NCBI GenBank assembly: GCA_021805485.1
Contig: JAJZFF010000625.1
Location: forward strand, 1 to 7,801
Direction of reading: 5' to 3'
DNA: 7,801 nucleotides
Source of the DNA: Pseudomonadota bacterium
GTDB lineage: Bacteria > Pseudomonadota > Alphaproteobacteria > Acetobacterales > Acetobacteraceae
Of the stretch, positions 1 through 5,743 are shown piece by piece; the first letter of the stretch is position 1, and the number at the start of each line of letters is the position of its first letter. The position numbers and the translations under genes were made by a program. The notes beneath the pieces are model-generated. The model was given only the letters and a program-made list of their open reading frames with translations, was not told the DNA's origin and searched no databases.

Positions 1-1214
1 CGATCATGCACAAGGTGCTGAACGTCGAGCCGCCAGCGCCCTCGGCCCTGTCGATCTCGGTGCCGCCGAGGCTCGATGCAATCGTCCGCAAGGCGATGGC
101 GAAGCGGCCGGACGACCGTTTCGCCGACGCAAGGGAATTCGCGCAAGCCCTGGCAACCGCGGAGTCCGACACCGGTTCCGGCGGCCTCTCGCTCGCTGGC
201 GAGGGAGTTGATGGAGATGCGACGATGATCGCCTCTTCCGGCCGTCATGCCGCCGCCGCACCGGAAGCCTCCGTCCGCTTGCCCACCCCTCCCGCACCCG
301 CGGGCGAGACCGGCGGCCGGCGTGGCCTCCTCATCGGCGGAATTGCCGCGGCCGCGTTGATCGTCGCCGGCGGCGGCACTTATTTCCTGCTGGGCGGCGG
401 GCACCATGCCGCGCAGCAAGCCGCGCCGTCCCACCCCTCCGCGACGAAGCCGGCCTCAGCCAGAAGCGTCAAGACGCCGGCGCCGGCGCCGGCGCCCGCG
501 CCACCGGTTGCCGCTCAAGCGACGCCCGCGCCCGCATCGGCGCCCACACCCGTGCCGCCGCCCTCGGCCGCCACGATCGAGGCGCGACTGACCGCCGCCG
601 TGCGTCAGACCTCCTGCGCGATGGCAACCGGAAGCGCCCGGAACGGAGACTTCCAGGTCTCGGCTCTCGTTCGCGCTGCGAACAAGCCCGCGCTGGCGGC
701 AGCGATCGACGATGTCGCCCGCGCGATTCCCTCGGCGCATGTTGCCGTCACGCTCGACGATTTCACCGGCCCGTATTGCGGCATGGTTTCGACGATCGAG
801 CCCTATGCACCCGTCTTCGCGGATGCCGCCCAGCGACTCGGCTTCAGGCTTGCGGGCGGCGTCAACCGCCTTGCCAAGGGGCAGCCGATCACTGTGCGCG
901 TGAAGCCGCCCGCATGGGCCCATGATCTCGAGATCGACTATGTCTCGAGCAATGGGCAGATCTATCGTCTCCACCCCGCCGCGGACCGGAAGGACGGGAT
1001 CATCAGCGACACGCTGGGTCAGGTTGGCGCGCCGTTCGGGAGGGACATGATCGTTGCCATCGCCTCGACCGCCCCGCTGCCGCTGGCCACGGGCGATCAG
1101 CTAACATCGACGAAAGCATGGCCAGGACAGCTTCAGTCCGCGCTTTCGACGATCACGCAAAAAGGCGGCCGCGTCGCCACGGCCGCCATATTGCTTGATA
1201 CGAGACCCAAATGA
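1..1214 (+). CDS. Membrane-anchored Ser/Thr protein kinase, C-terminal part (5' end outside window)
   Basis: The reading frame is open from the left edge, so the true start is outside the window; the ATG at 6 is internal. Counting from that codon, residues 1-50 match the end of a Hanks-type kinase C-lobe: VPPRLDAIV, then AMAKRPDDRF with the subdomain XI arginine at 38. The catalytic motifs must lie upstream. A single hydrophobic segment at about 108-129 is followed by a Pro/Ala-rich linker (about 157-187), so the rest should be extracytoplasmic. Residues 190-280 carry two cysteines (204 and 258) in a BON-like spaced pattern, possibly a disulfide. Residues 295-402, with GAPFGRDMIVAIAS, resemble the DUF4384 domain found on bacterial kinases. 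The likely role is a receptor-type kinase that senses an envelope signal; its substrate is unknown. It converges on the cytochrome c gene with 4 bases between stop codons. The kinase call is firm, the C-terminal domain names are by-eye resemblance. Confidence 0.85.
   Translation, partial: IMHKVLNVEPPAPSALSISVPPRLDAIVRKAMAKRPDDRFADAREFAQALATAESDTGSGGLSLAGEGVDGDATMIASSGRHAAAAPEASVRLPTPPAPAGETGGRRGLLIGGIAAAALIVAGGGTYFLLGGGHHAAQQAAPSHPSATKPASARSVKTPAPAPAPAPPVAAQATPAPASAPTPVPPPSAATIEARLTAAVRQTSCAMATGSARNGDFQVSALVRAANKPALAAAIDDVARAIPSAHVAVTLDDFTGPYCGMVSTIEPYAPVFADAAQRLGFRLAGGVNRLAKGQPITVRVKPPAWAHDLEIDYVSSNGQIYRLHPAADRKDGIISDTLGQVGAPFGRDMIVAIASTAPLPLATGDQLTSTKAWPGQLQSALSTITQKGGRVATAAILLDTRPK
1159..1187 (-). 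terminator. Intrinsic terminator of the cytochrome unit, inside the kinase gene's 3' end
   Basis: Read on the minus strand, an 8-bp perfect stem (GGCGGCCG at 1187-1180 pairing with CGGCCGCC at 1171-1164) with an 8-base loop is followed at once by TTTTT (1163-1159). It starts 31 bases beyond the cytochrome c stop codon. The same bases encode kinase residues. The plus strand shows no T-run after the stem, so it should act only on minus-strand transcripts. Function is inferred from shape and position. Confidence 0.7.
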
Positions 1215-1218
1215 TCGA

Positions 1219-1590
1219 TTATTTGCCGAGCGTCTGCAGATAGGCGACCACGTCGGCCCGATCGGTGGCATTGGCCATGCCCATATAGGGCATCTTGGTG
1301 CCCGGCACATCCGCCTGCGGATTGGCCAGGAACTTGTCGAGCGTCGAGGCGTTCCACACGATTCCGGACTTCTTGAGCGCCGGGGAGAACTGGAATCCCG
1401 GGGTCGCAGCGGCCTTCGCGCCGTAGACGCCCGCCAATGACGGGCCGATCCCGTTCTGCCCCGGGCTCACGCTATGGCAGGCTGCGCACTGGGCCTGAAA
1501 CAGTGCCTTGCCATGTGCCACGTTCGCCGCCTGCGCGCTCGCGATGCAGAATGCACCCGCGGCAACGGCGATGAGAAGAGTGGATTTCAT
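1219..1590 (-). CDS. Periplasmic class I monohaem cytochrome c
   Basis: This 123-aa protein is a small soluble electron carrier. Residues 1-21 form a Sec signal peptide (two charged/polar residues, then a hydrophobic stretch, ending AQA before ANVAHG). The haem c attachment site is CAACH at 35-39, with His39 as proximal ligand. NGIGPSLAGVYG (46-57) and the TKMPYMG segment, with Met100 as the likely distal ligand, are typical of mitochondrial-type class I cytochromes, as is the C-terminal helix DVVAYLQTLG. The length is normal for the family. A good ribosome site (AGGAGAG, 1597-1603) precedes the ATG by 6 bases. The gene lies 51 bases downstream of the outer-membrane cytochrome gene on the same strand, so it is a natural candidate for that protein's periplasmic electron partner. 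The cytochrome assignment is certain; the partnership is inference from gene order. Confidence 0.95.
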   Translation of the reverse strand: MKSTLLIAVAAGAFCIASAQAANVAHGKALFQAQCAACHSVSPGQNGIGPSLAGVYGAKAAATPGFQFSPALKKSGIVWNASTLDKFLANPQADVPGTKMPYMGMANATDRADVVAYLQTLGK

Positions 1591-1596
1591 TTTGGT

Positions 1597-1603
1597 CTCT
1601 CCT
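1597..1603 (-). promoter_or_regulatory. Ribosome binding site of the cytochrome c gene
   Basis: The minus strand reads AGGAGAG here, 6 bases before the ATG at 1590. It lies only 5 bases beyond the intercistronic hairpin, so folding of that hairpin could influence ribosome access. Confidence 0.75.
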
Positions 1604-1608
1604 GTCGG

Positions 1609-1632
1609 GCACCCGCCCGTCCGGGCGGGTGC
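1609..1632 (-). promoter_or_regulatory. Perfect GC-rich hairpin between the two cytochrome genes
   Basis: Two 10-base arms (GCACCCGCCC and its exact complement) enclose the four bases GTCC. The outer bases of that loop can also pair, giving an 11-bp stem with a 2-base turn. It lies between the stop of the outer-membrane cytochrome gene (1642) and the ribosome site of the cytochrome c gene. No T-run follows on either strand, so it is not a standard intrinsic terminator. It may be a partial terminator or a 3' end stabiliser that sets different levels of the two proteins. The structure is seen; the role is inferred. Confidence 0.6.
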
Positions 1633-1641
1633 GTGTTGTCC

Positions 1642-2991
1642 TCAGAAAGCCAGCCATACACCGGCAAACAGCGTATCGTTCGCCTGTGCGTTGGTTCCCT
1701 GGCCGTCATAATTGTGCGCAAGGCCATTGAAGATCGGATAGACGGTATCCTCGACGAAGAACTTGGCATTCAGCCAGGGCAGCCATTTCGGTCCCCCATC
1801 GTTGAACGGGTAGTAATCGAGCTCCGTCGTCCAGCTGTTGCTGTTCGGCTTGCCGTTCGCGTTTCCGTAATAAACCGGATCGGAATTCCCGTAAATCGTG
1901 TTGAACGACTCTGTGATCCCGAACTTCTGGTAGAGCAGTTCGGACAGCGTGATCGTGGCGACGTTCAGACTGTCGGCACGGTTGCTGACACTGCCGAGCG
2001 GATAGCTTGCCGCCCAGTCCTGCGACTCGTGGATGATGTTCGCCTGAACCGAAAACGCCTGATTGTGCGTGATGTACTGGAACTGCGTGTCGGCCGCGAT
2101 GTCGAAGAATTGATCCGTCGGGCCGCTCGCCACACCCGTCGGATAGACCCGATCCATCAGCGCATAGCTGCCGACCTCGATCGAGGAGTTACCCCACTGA
2201 TGCTGGAAGGCGAGCCGCAGATAGGGCGCCACACCATCGATCTTGGGGCCGCCGCCCGCGCCGAGCGCGTAGCCCATGCGTTGCGGCAACGACTTGTAGA
2301 GGTCCGCCTCGGCATAGATCATGTCGGACGGCGTGACGTTGAGCGCGCCGTAGACGCCCGCGCCATACACGGTCTGCGCCAGCGACGCGATCTGCTGCGA
2401 GGCCGCGGGGGCGTTCGCGAGACCCGAGGGGATATAGGGATAGCCCCAGCTCGGCGGCGTGTTCCAGAGGTCTGTCACGGCCGGGTTGTTGTTGAGGGTA
2501 ATGCCCCAGAACAGCGGGTGACCGAACAGGCTGCCGGGCCGGGCAAGACGGATATCGGTGTTGTCCCAACTCCACTGCCTGGCGACGCCGTCATACGTCA
2601 CCTGCACAAACGCGCCGAGGCCGATCGCCGAATCGAGCGCGCCGCCATAGAACAGGCTGGTCTGCTGCGCGGCCCAGGCATCGTTCGACTTGAAGCCGGG
2701 CTGCAGGCCGCCCGGGACCTTGTCGTGCTGCTGGGTCCATCCGATCTGGGACATCACGGCGAAATTCTTCCAGGTCGGGAAGGTGCCGCCGGCGATGTAG
2801 CCCTCGAGCTTGAAATCCCGCCCATACGGCGTGAGCTGCGGAAAGCCGATATGACAGGCCGAGCACGGTTCGCCGGTCTGCGCTGCAAAGGCGGGGATCG
2901 CGTAGGCAGCGCGAGGCGCCGCAAGCCAGGCTGCGGCAACCATGCCAGCGGCCGCAAGCCGCCAGGAATAGGGATGTGACCGGGTTTTCAT
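1642..2991 (-). CDS. Cyc2-like outer-membrane monohaem cytochrome-porin fusion
   Basis: This 449-aa protein appears to join an N-terminal haem c site to an outer-membrane beta-barrel. A signal peptide covers about 1-31 (basic start, hydrophobic core, ending AAYA). Then comes QTGEPCSACHIGFPQLTPYG with CSACH at 43-47, followed by RDFKLEGY; this closely resembles the haem segment of Cyc2 iron-oxidising cytochromes. The only cysteines are the two of the haem site. The remaining 380 residues are rich in aromatic, Gly, Asn and alternating polar/hydrophobic stretches (for example GAFVQVTYD, APYLRLAFQHQW), and the protein ends in WLAF; a terminal Phe is the usual outer-membrane barrel signal. Length fits the 400-500 aa of Cyc2. 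I chose the ATG at 2991 because GGGAGA precedes it by 6 bases; an upstream ATG at 3015 lacks a ribosome site and would extend the signal peptide. Haem and signal are firm, the barrel is probable, and iron as substrate is unproven. Confidence 0.75.
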   Translation of the reverse strand: MKTRSHPYSWRLAAAGMVAAAWLAAPRAAYAIPAFAAQTGEPCSACHIGFPQLTPYGRDFKLEGYIAGGTFPTWKNFAVMSQIGWTQQHDKVPGGLQPGFKSNDAWAAQQTSLFYGGALDSAIGLGAFVQVTYDGVARQWSWDNTDIRLARPGSLFGHPLFWGITLNNNPAVTDLWNTPPSWGYPYIPSGLANAPAASQQIASLAQTVYGAGVYGALNVTPSDMIYAEADLYKSLPQRMGYALGAGGGPKIDGVAPYLRLAFQHQWGNSSIEVGSYALMDRVYPTGVASGPTDQFFDIAADTQFQYITHNQAFSVQANIIHESQDWAASYPLGSVSNRADSLNVATITLSELLYQKFGITESFNTIYGNSDPVYYGNANGKPNSNSWTTELDYYPFNDGGPKWLPWLNAKFFVEDTVYPIFNGLAHNYDGQGTNAQANDTLFAGVWLAF

Positions 2992-2997
2992 TTGCAG

Positions 2998-3003
2998 TCT
3001 CCC
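2998..3003 (-). promoter_or_regulatory. Ribosome binding site that sets the start of the Cyc2-like gene
   Basis: The minus strand reads GGGAGA, 6 bases before the ATG at 2991. The alternative ATG at 3015 has no comparable purine-rich sequence upstream, which supports the 449-aa form. Confidence 0.7.
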
Positions 3004-3032
3004 GTTGACTTTCATTCAGTGACGAGCATCCG

Positions 3033-3038
3033 ATTAAC
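3033..3038 (-). promoter_or_regulatory. Candidate -10 element of the cytochrome unit
   Basis: The minus strand reads GTTAAT, which matches four of six bases of TATAAT. It predicts a transcription start near 3026. The FNR-type box would then be centred about 40 bases upstream, close to the -41.5 position where FNR-family activators replace a -35 element. This rests on a weak motif plus spacing only. Confidence 0.4.
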
Positions 3039-3058
3039 AGGGCCCAAAATCGTGGTCG

Positions 3059-3072
3059 TTGATCGAGATCAA
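3059..3072. promoter_or_regulatory. FNR/FixK-type operator (perfect palindrome)
   Basis: The bases TTGATCGAGATCAA match the FNR/FixK/FnrL consensus TTGAT-N4-ATCAA at every conserved position, and the symmetry extends to six bases per arm. The site lies in the intergenic region between the Cyc2-like gene and recQ, which diverge from it. Its distance to the candidate -10 on the minus strand favours activation of the cytochrome unit under low oxygen. The regulator that binds it is not identified in this window. Confidence 0.65.
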
Positions 3073-3073
3073 T

Positions 3074-3090
3074 TTGTGACGGCTTGTGAC
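3074..3090 (+). repeat. Two direct TTGTGAC repeats one helical turn apart, upstream of recQ
   Basis: TTGTGAC occurs at 3074-3080 and again at 3084-3090, exactly 10 bases apart, immediately beside the FNR-type box. TGTGA is the half-site core recognised by CRP-type regulators, and the recQ partner gene encodes such a regulator. No inverted TCACA partner at the normal CRP spacing is present, so this is at most a non-classical site. Confidence 0.4.
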
Positions 3091-3149
3091 CGCATGTTGC
3101 AGGTGTGCACCATTGCCGCCGGCCCGGCGAAAGCCCTACACCTTGTCCC

Positions 3150-4982
3150 GTGCGAATCGACCCGCCCCGACGGCCTACGGAAGATATCGCCATAGAACCC
3201 GAAGCGGTTCTAAGGCGGGTTTTCGGCCATGACGGTTTCCGGGGGCCGCAGCGCGACATCGTCACCCATGTCATCGCCGGGCATGACGCCCTCGTGCTGA
3301 TGCCCACCGGCGGCGGGAAGTCGATCTGCTATCAACTTCCCGCAATCTGCCGGCGGGGCGTCGGAATCGTGGTCTCGCCGCTGATTGCCCTGATGCGCAA
3401 TCAGGTCGAGGCGCTGCGCCAGCTGGGAGTGCGCGCCGCGGCCTTCAACTCGAGCCTCGAGGCCGCCGAACGCGCGACGGTTCTCCGGGCACTTCGGGCA
3501 GGGGAGCTCGACCTGCTCTACGTGGCGCCGGAACGGCTGGTCACCGAGGATTTCCTCGCCCTGTTAGGGTCGGTGCGGATCGCACTCTTCGCGATCGACG
3601 AAGCCCACTGCGTCAGCCAATGGGGCCATGATTTCCGGCCCGAATATCTCCAGCTCGCAACGATCGGCGAGAGATTTCCGGGCGTGCCCCGCATCGCACT
3701 CACCGCCACGGCCGATCCGCAGACGCGCGATGACATCGCGCGCCGCCTCGGGCTCGACGGGGCGCGCCTGTTCATCTCCAGTTTCGACCGGCCGAACCTG
3801 ACCTACGCGATCGCGCCCAAGATCGAGCCACGGCGGCAGCTTCTCGCCTTCCTGCGCGGCCATGAGGGCGAGTGCGGCATCGTCTACTGCCTGAGCCGCG
3901 CCGCCGTCGAGGAAACGGCGAGCTGGCTTGCCGGCCAGGGCCTGCGGGCCCTGCCCTATCATGCCGGGCTGGATGCGGCGACGCGGAACCGGAACCAGGA
4001 CGCCTTCCTCGGCGAGGACGGCCTGATACTGGTTGCCACCATCGCCTTCGGCATGGGGATCGACAAGCCGGACATCCGCTTCGTCGCCCATCTGGACCTG
4101 CCATCGAGCCTGGAGGCCTATTATCAGGAGACCGGCCGCGCCGGCCGCGACGGCGCGCCGGCCGAGACCCTGATGCTCTATGGTATGCAGGATGTGGCAT
4201 TGCGTGGACGCCTGATCGACCAGAGCGACGCGCCGGACGAGGTCAAGCGCATTGCCCGGGCCAAGCTCGGCGCGCTGCTCGGCGTCTGCGAGACGGCCGG
4301 GTGCAGGCGGCGCGCGGTGCTCGCGCATTTCGGCGAAACCTATCCCGGAGACTGCGGCCGCTGCGACAATTGCCGCACACCGGTGCAGACCTGGGACGGT
4401 ACCGAAGCCGCGCGCAAGGCGCTTTCGGCGATACTGCGCACGGGGCAGCGCTTCGGTGTGGGCCACCTGACCGATATTCTCCGCGGCACCGCGACCGACC
4501 GGATCAGGCATCTTGGTCACGACAGGCTGCCGACGTTCGGGGTCGGCGCGGATCTCGACCGCCGCCAGTGGGGCTCGGTCTTCCGTCAGCTCGCGGTGGC
4601 CGGGCTGGTCGAGATCGACCACGAGGCCTATGGCGCGCTGCGCATCACGGAGCGGGCCCGGCCGGTGCTTCGCGGCGAGGAGGCGCTCCGCCTGCGCCGC
4701 GACCCCGCCACCGGCAGGAAGGGCGGGCAGCGCAGCACGGCGGGGCCATCACCGGCGATCGAAGCCCCCGGTTTCGAGGCGCTCCGGGAATGGCGGCGCG
4801 AGGTCGCCCGCTCGCAGCAAGTGCCTGCCTATGTCATTTTTCACGATGCGACGCTGGCCGCCCTCGCTGCCGCGAGGCCAAGCAGCCGGCGCGATCTGGC
4901 GGCCGTGCCCGGCATGGGAACCAGCAAGATCGAACGCTACGGCGACGCCGTGCTCGCCGTGCTCGCGAGGACAACGGCATGA
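3150..4982 (+). CDS. recQ: ATP-dependent DNA helicase RecQ
   Basis: RecQ unwinds DNA 3' to 5' in recombinational repair and fork restart. The protein (610 aa from the GTG at 3150) has the full canonical layout: FRGPQ motif 0, Walker A MPTGGGKS (51-58), DEAH box (150-153) followed by CVSQWGHDFRPEY, motif III ALTATAD, and motifs V-VI through QETGRAGRDG (326-335). The RQC zinc site has cysteines at 385, 402, 405 and 408 (CGRCDNC), followed by the winged helix, and an HRDC domain ends the protein (about 541-608, VPGMGTSKIERYG). Nothing is missing, so it should be active. The start is uncertain: GTG at 3105 is also in frame, neither has a clear ribosome site, and motif 0 begins only about 25 residues after the 3150 codon. 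The stop overlaps the next gene's start (ATGA), implying coupled translation. Confidence 0.95.
   Translation: MRIDPPRRPTEDIAIEPEAVLRRVFGHDGFRGPQRDIVTHVIAGHDALVLMPTGGGKSICYQLPAICRRGVGIVVSPLIALMRNQVEALRQLGVRAAAFNSSLEAAERATVLRALRAGELDLLYVAPERLVTEDFLALLGSVRIALFAIDEAHCVSQWGHDFRPEYLQLATIGERFPGVPRIALTATADPQTRDDIARRLGLDGARLFISSFDRPNLTYAIAPKIEPRRQLLAFLRGHEGECGIVYCLSRAAVEETASWLAGQGLRALPYHAGLDAATRNRNQDAFLGEDGLILVATIAFGMGIDKPDIRFVAHLDLPSSLEAYYQETGRAGRDGAPAETLMLYGMQDVALRGRLIDQSDAPDEVKRIARAKLGALLGVCETAGCRRRAVLAHFGETYPGDCGRCDNCRTPVQTWDGTEAARKALSAILRTGQRFGVGHLTDILRGTATDRIRHLGHDRLPTFGVGADLDRRQWGSVFRQLAVAGLVEIDHEAYGALRITERARPVLRGEEALRLRRDPATGRKGGQRSTAGPSPAIEAPGFEALREWRREVARSQQVPAYVIFHDATLAALAAARPSSRRDLAAVPGMGTSKIERYGDAVLAVLARTTA
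4967..4971 (+). promoter_or_regulatory. Ribosome binding site of the CRP-family gene, inside recQ
   Basis: GAGGA within the last codons of recQ lies 7 bases before the ATG at 4979. It supports that start over the in-frame ATG at 5003 and allows re-initiation by ribosomes ending recQ. Confidence 0.65.
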
Positions 4983-5662
4983 CCCGGAACGCACGAAACT
5001 ACATGGCCCGCATCCCGCTCTTCGCCCCCTTCAGCCCGGAAGAGCTGGATGCGCTCTATGCCTGCACCTACGAGCGCAACATGACGACCGGCGAAATGCT
5101 GATCCAGCGCGGCGATCCGGGCACGTCGATGATGCTGATCCTTGCCGGCGAGGTGCGGGTCGTGCTCCCCGGAATCGATGGCAACGACCAGGATCTCAAC
5201 ACGCTGCGCGAGGGCGCGGTTTTCGGCGAAATCGCACTGTTCGACGGCAAGCCCCGCAGCGCGGACGTGGTCGCCGCGACCAATGGCCGGCTTCTGGTGC
5301 TGGAACGCGCCTCGGTGGTGCGGCTGATCGAGCGTGATCCGCAATTCGCCATGCGGGTGATCGAAATCATCTGCATGCGGCTGCGCGCCACACTCGCGCA
5401 GCTTGACTCCATCCTGTTCCAGGATGTGAGCCAGAGAGTCGTCACCTTCCTGCTGCAGCGTTCCGAGGGGCTGGAACGCGCGCGGATCGACACCACCCAG
5501 AGCGCGCTTGGCCGCGCCGTCGGATCGACGCGCGAAACGGTGAACCGGCGACTCAGGGATCTCGAGGCCCGCGGCCTCATCGAACTCACCCCGGGCCGAA
5601 TCACGGTGCGGGACCGGAACGGCCTGTCCGCGCTCCTGCAGGGCCGTTCACGCATGGCCTGA
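4979..5662 (+). CDS. CRP/FNR-superfamily transcription regulator (CRP-like)
   Basis: This 227-aa protein has the normal length and layout of the family: an N-terminal cyclic-nucleotide-binding barrel (about 12-115), a long dimerisation helix (about 120-147) and a winged helix-turn-helix (about 150-215). The phosphate cassette GEIALFDGKPRSA keeps Glu84, Arg93 and Ser94, matching the cAMP ligands E72, R82 and S83 of E. coli CRP; Arg134 and Thr138 fall where CRP has R123 and T127. The recognition helix reads VGSTRETVNR; the RE...R pattern is CRP-like and predicts TGTGA half-sites. Only two cysteines occur (29 and 132), so it lacks the iron-sulfur cluster ligands of FNR. The start overlaps the recQ stop by ATGA. 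Family is certain; cAMP binding and targets are inferred by eye alignment. Its co-expression with recQ gives no clear target. Confidence 0.92.
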   Translation: MTRNARNYMARIPLFAPFSPEELDALYACTYERNMTTGEMLIQRGDPGTSMMLILAGEVRVVLPGIDGNDQDLNTLREGAVFGEIALFDGKPRSADVVAATNGRLLVLERASVVRLIERDPQFAMRVIEIICMRLRATLAQLDSILFQDVSQRVVTFLLQRSEGLERARIDTTQSALGRAVGSTRETVNRRLRDLEARGLIELTPGRITVRDRNGLSALLQGRSRMA

Positions 5663-5674
5663 CGGGCCACGCCC

Positions 5675-5704
5675 TTGCCACGGCGGGCGCGCGGGCGTTA
5701 GCTT
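5675..5704 (+). promoter_or_regulatory. Possible promoter of the metY-type gene
   Basis: In the 81-base gap before the sulfhydrylase gene, TTGCCA (5675-5680) matches five of six bases of TTGACA. A weak -10 candidate, TAGCTT (5699-5704), follows after 18 bases. No clear terminator for the upstream regulator gene is present in the gap, so read-through from recQ is also possible. Weak evidence. Confidence 0.25.
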
Positions 5705-5731
5705 TCGCTCCCACGAGAACAGATGCCCGAT

Positions 5732-5736
5732 GGAGA
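5732..5736 (+). promoter_or_regulatory. Ribosome binding site that sets the metY start
   Basis: GGAGA lies 7 bases before the ATG at 5744. An in-frame ATG at 5723 has only a weak GAGAA upstream, so the later start is preferred. Confidence 0.65.
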
Positions 5737-5743
5737 CAGCCCC

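Noticed and set aside
469..560. GC-rich Pro/Ala codon repeats as a mobile or regulatory repeat
   Set aside because: They encode a flexible Pro/Ala linker typical after a kinase membrane segment; the frame is kept and no flanking structure suggests anything more.
1474..2979. Long plus-strand open frame (about 500 codons) opposite the Cyc2-like gene
   Set aside because: Its translation is Arg/Val/Gly-rich with no recognisable domain, and the minus strand encodes a protein with signal peptide, haem site and ribosome site. It is a GC-rich shadow.
2991..3015. Start of the Cyc2-like gene at the ATG at 3015
   Set aside because: No ribosome site precedes it, while GGGAGA precedes the ATG at 2991 and gives a well-formed signal peptide.
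4979..5662. The local regulator as the oxygen-sensing FNR that binds the nearby TTGAT-N4-ATCAA box
   Set aside because: It lacks the N-terminal cysteine cluster and its recognition helix has the CRP-type arginine before the conserved glutamate, which predicts TGTGA rather than TTGAT half-sites.
5663..5743. SAM-responsive riboswitch upstream of the metY-type gene
   Set aside because: The gap is 81 bases and very GC-rich; I see no conserved SAM-II-like core or A-rich pseudoknot segment, and no terminator hairpin with a T-run.
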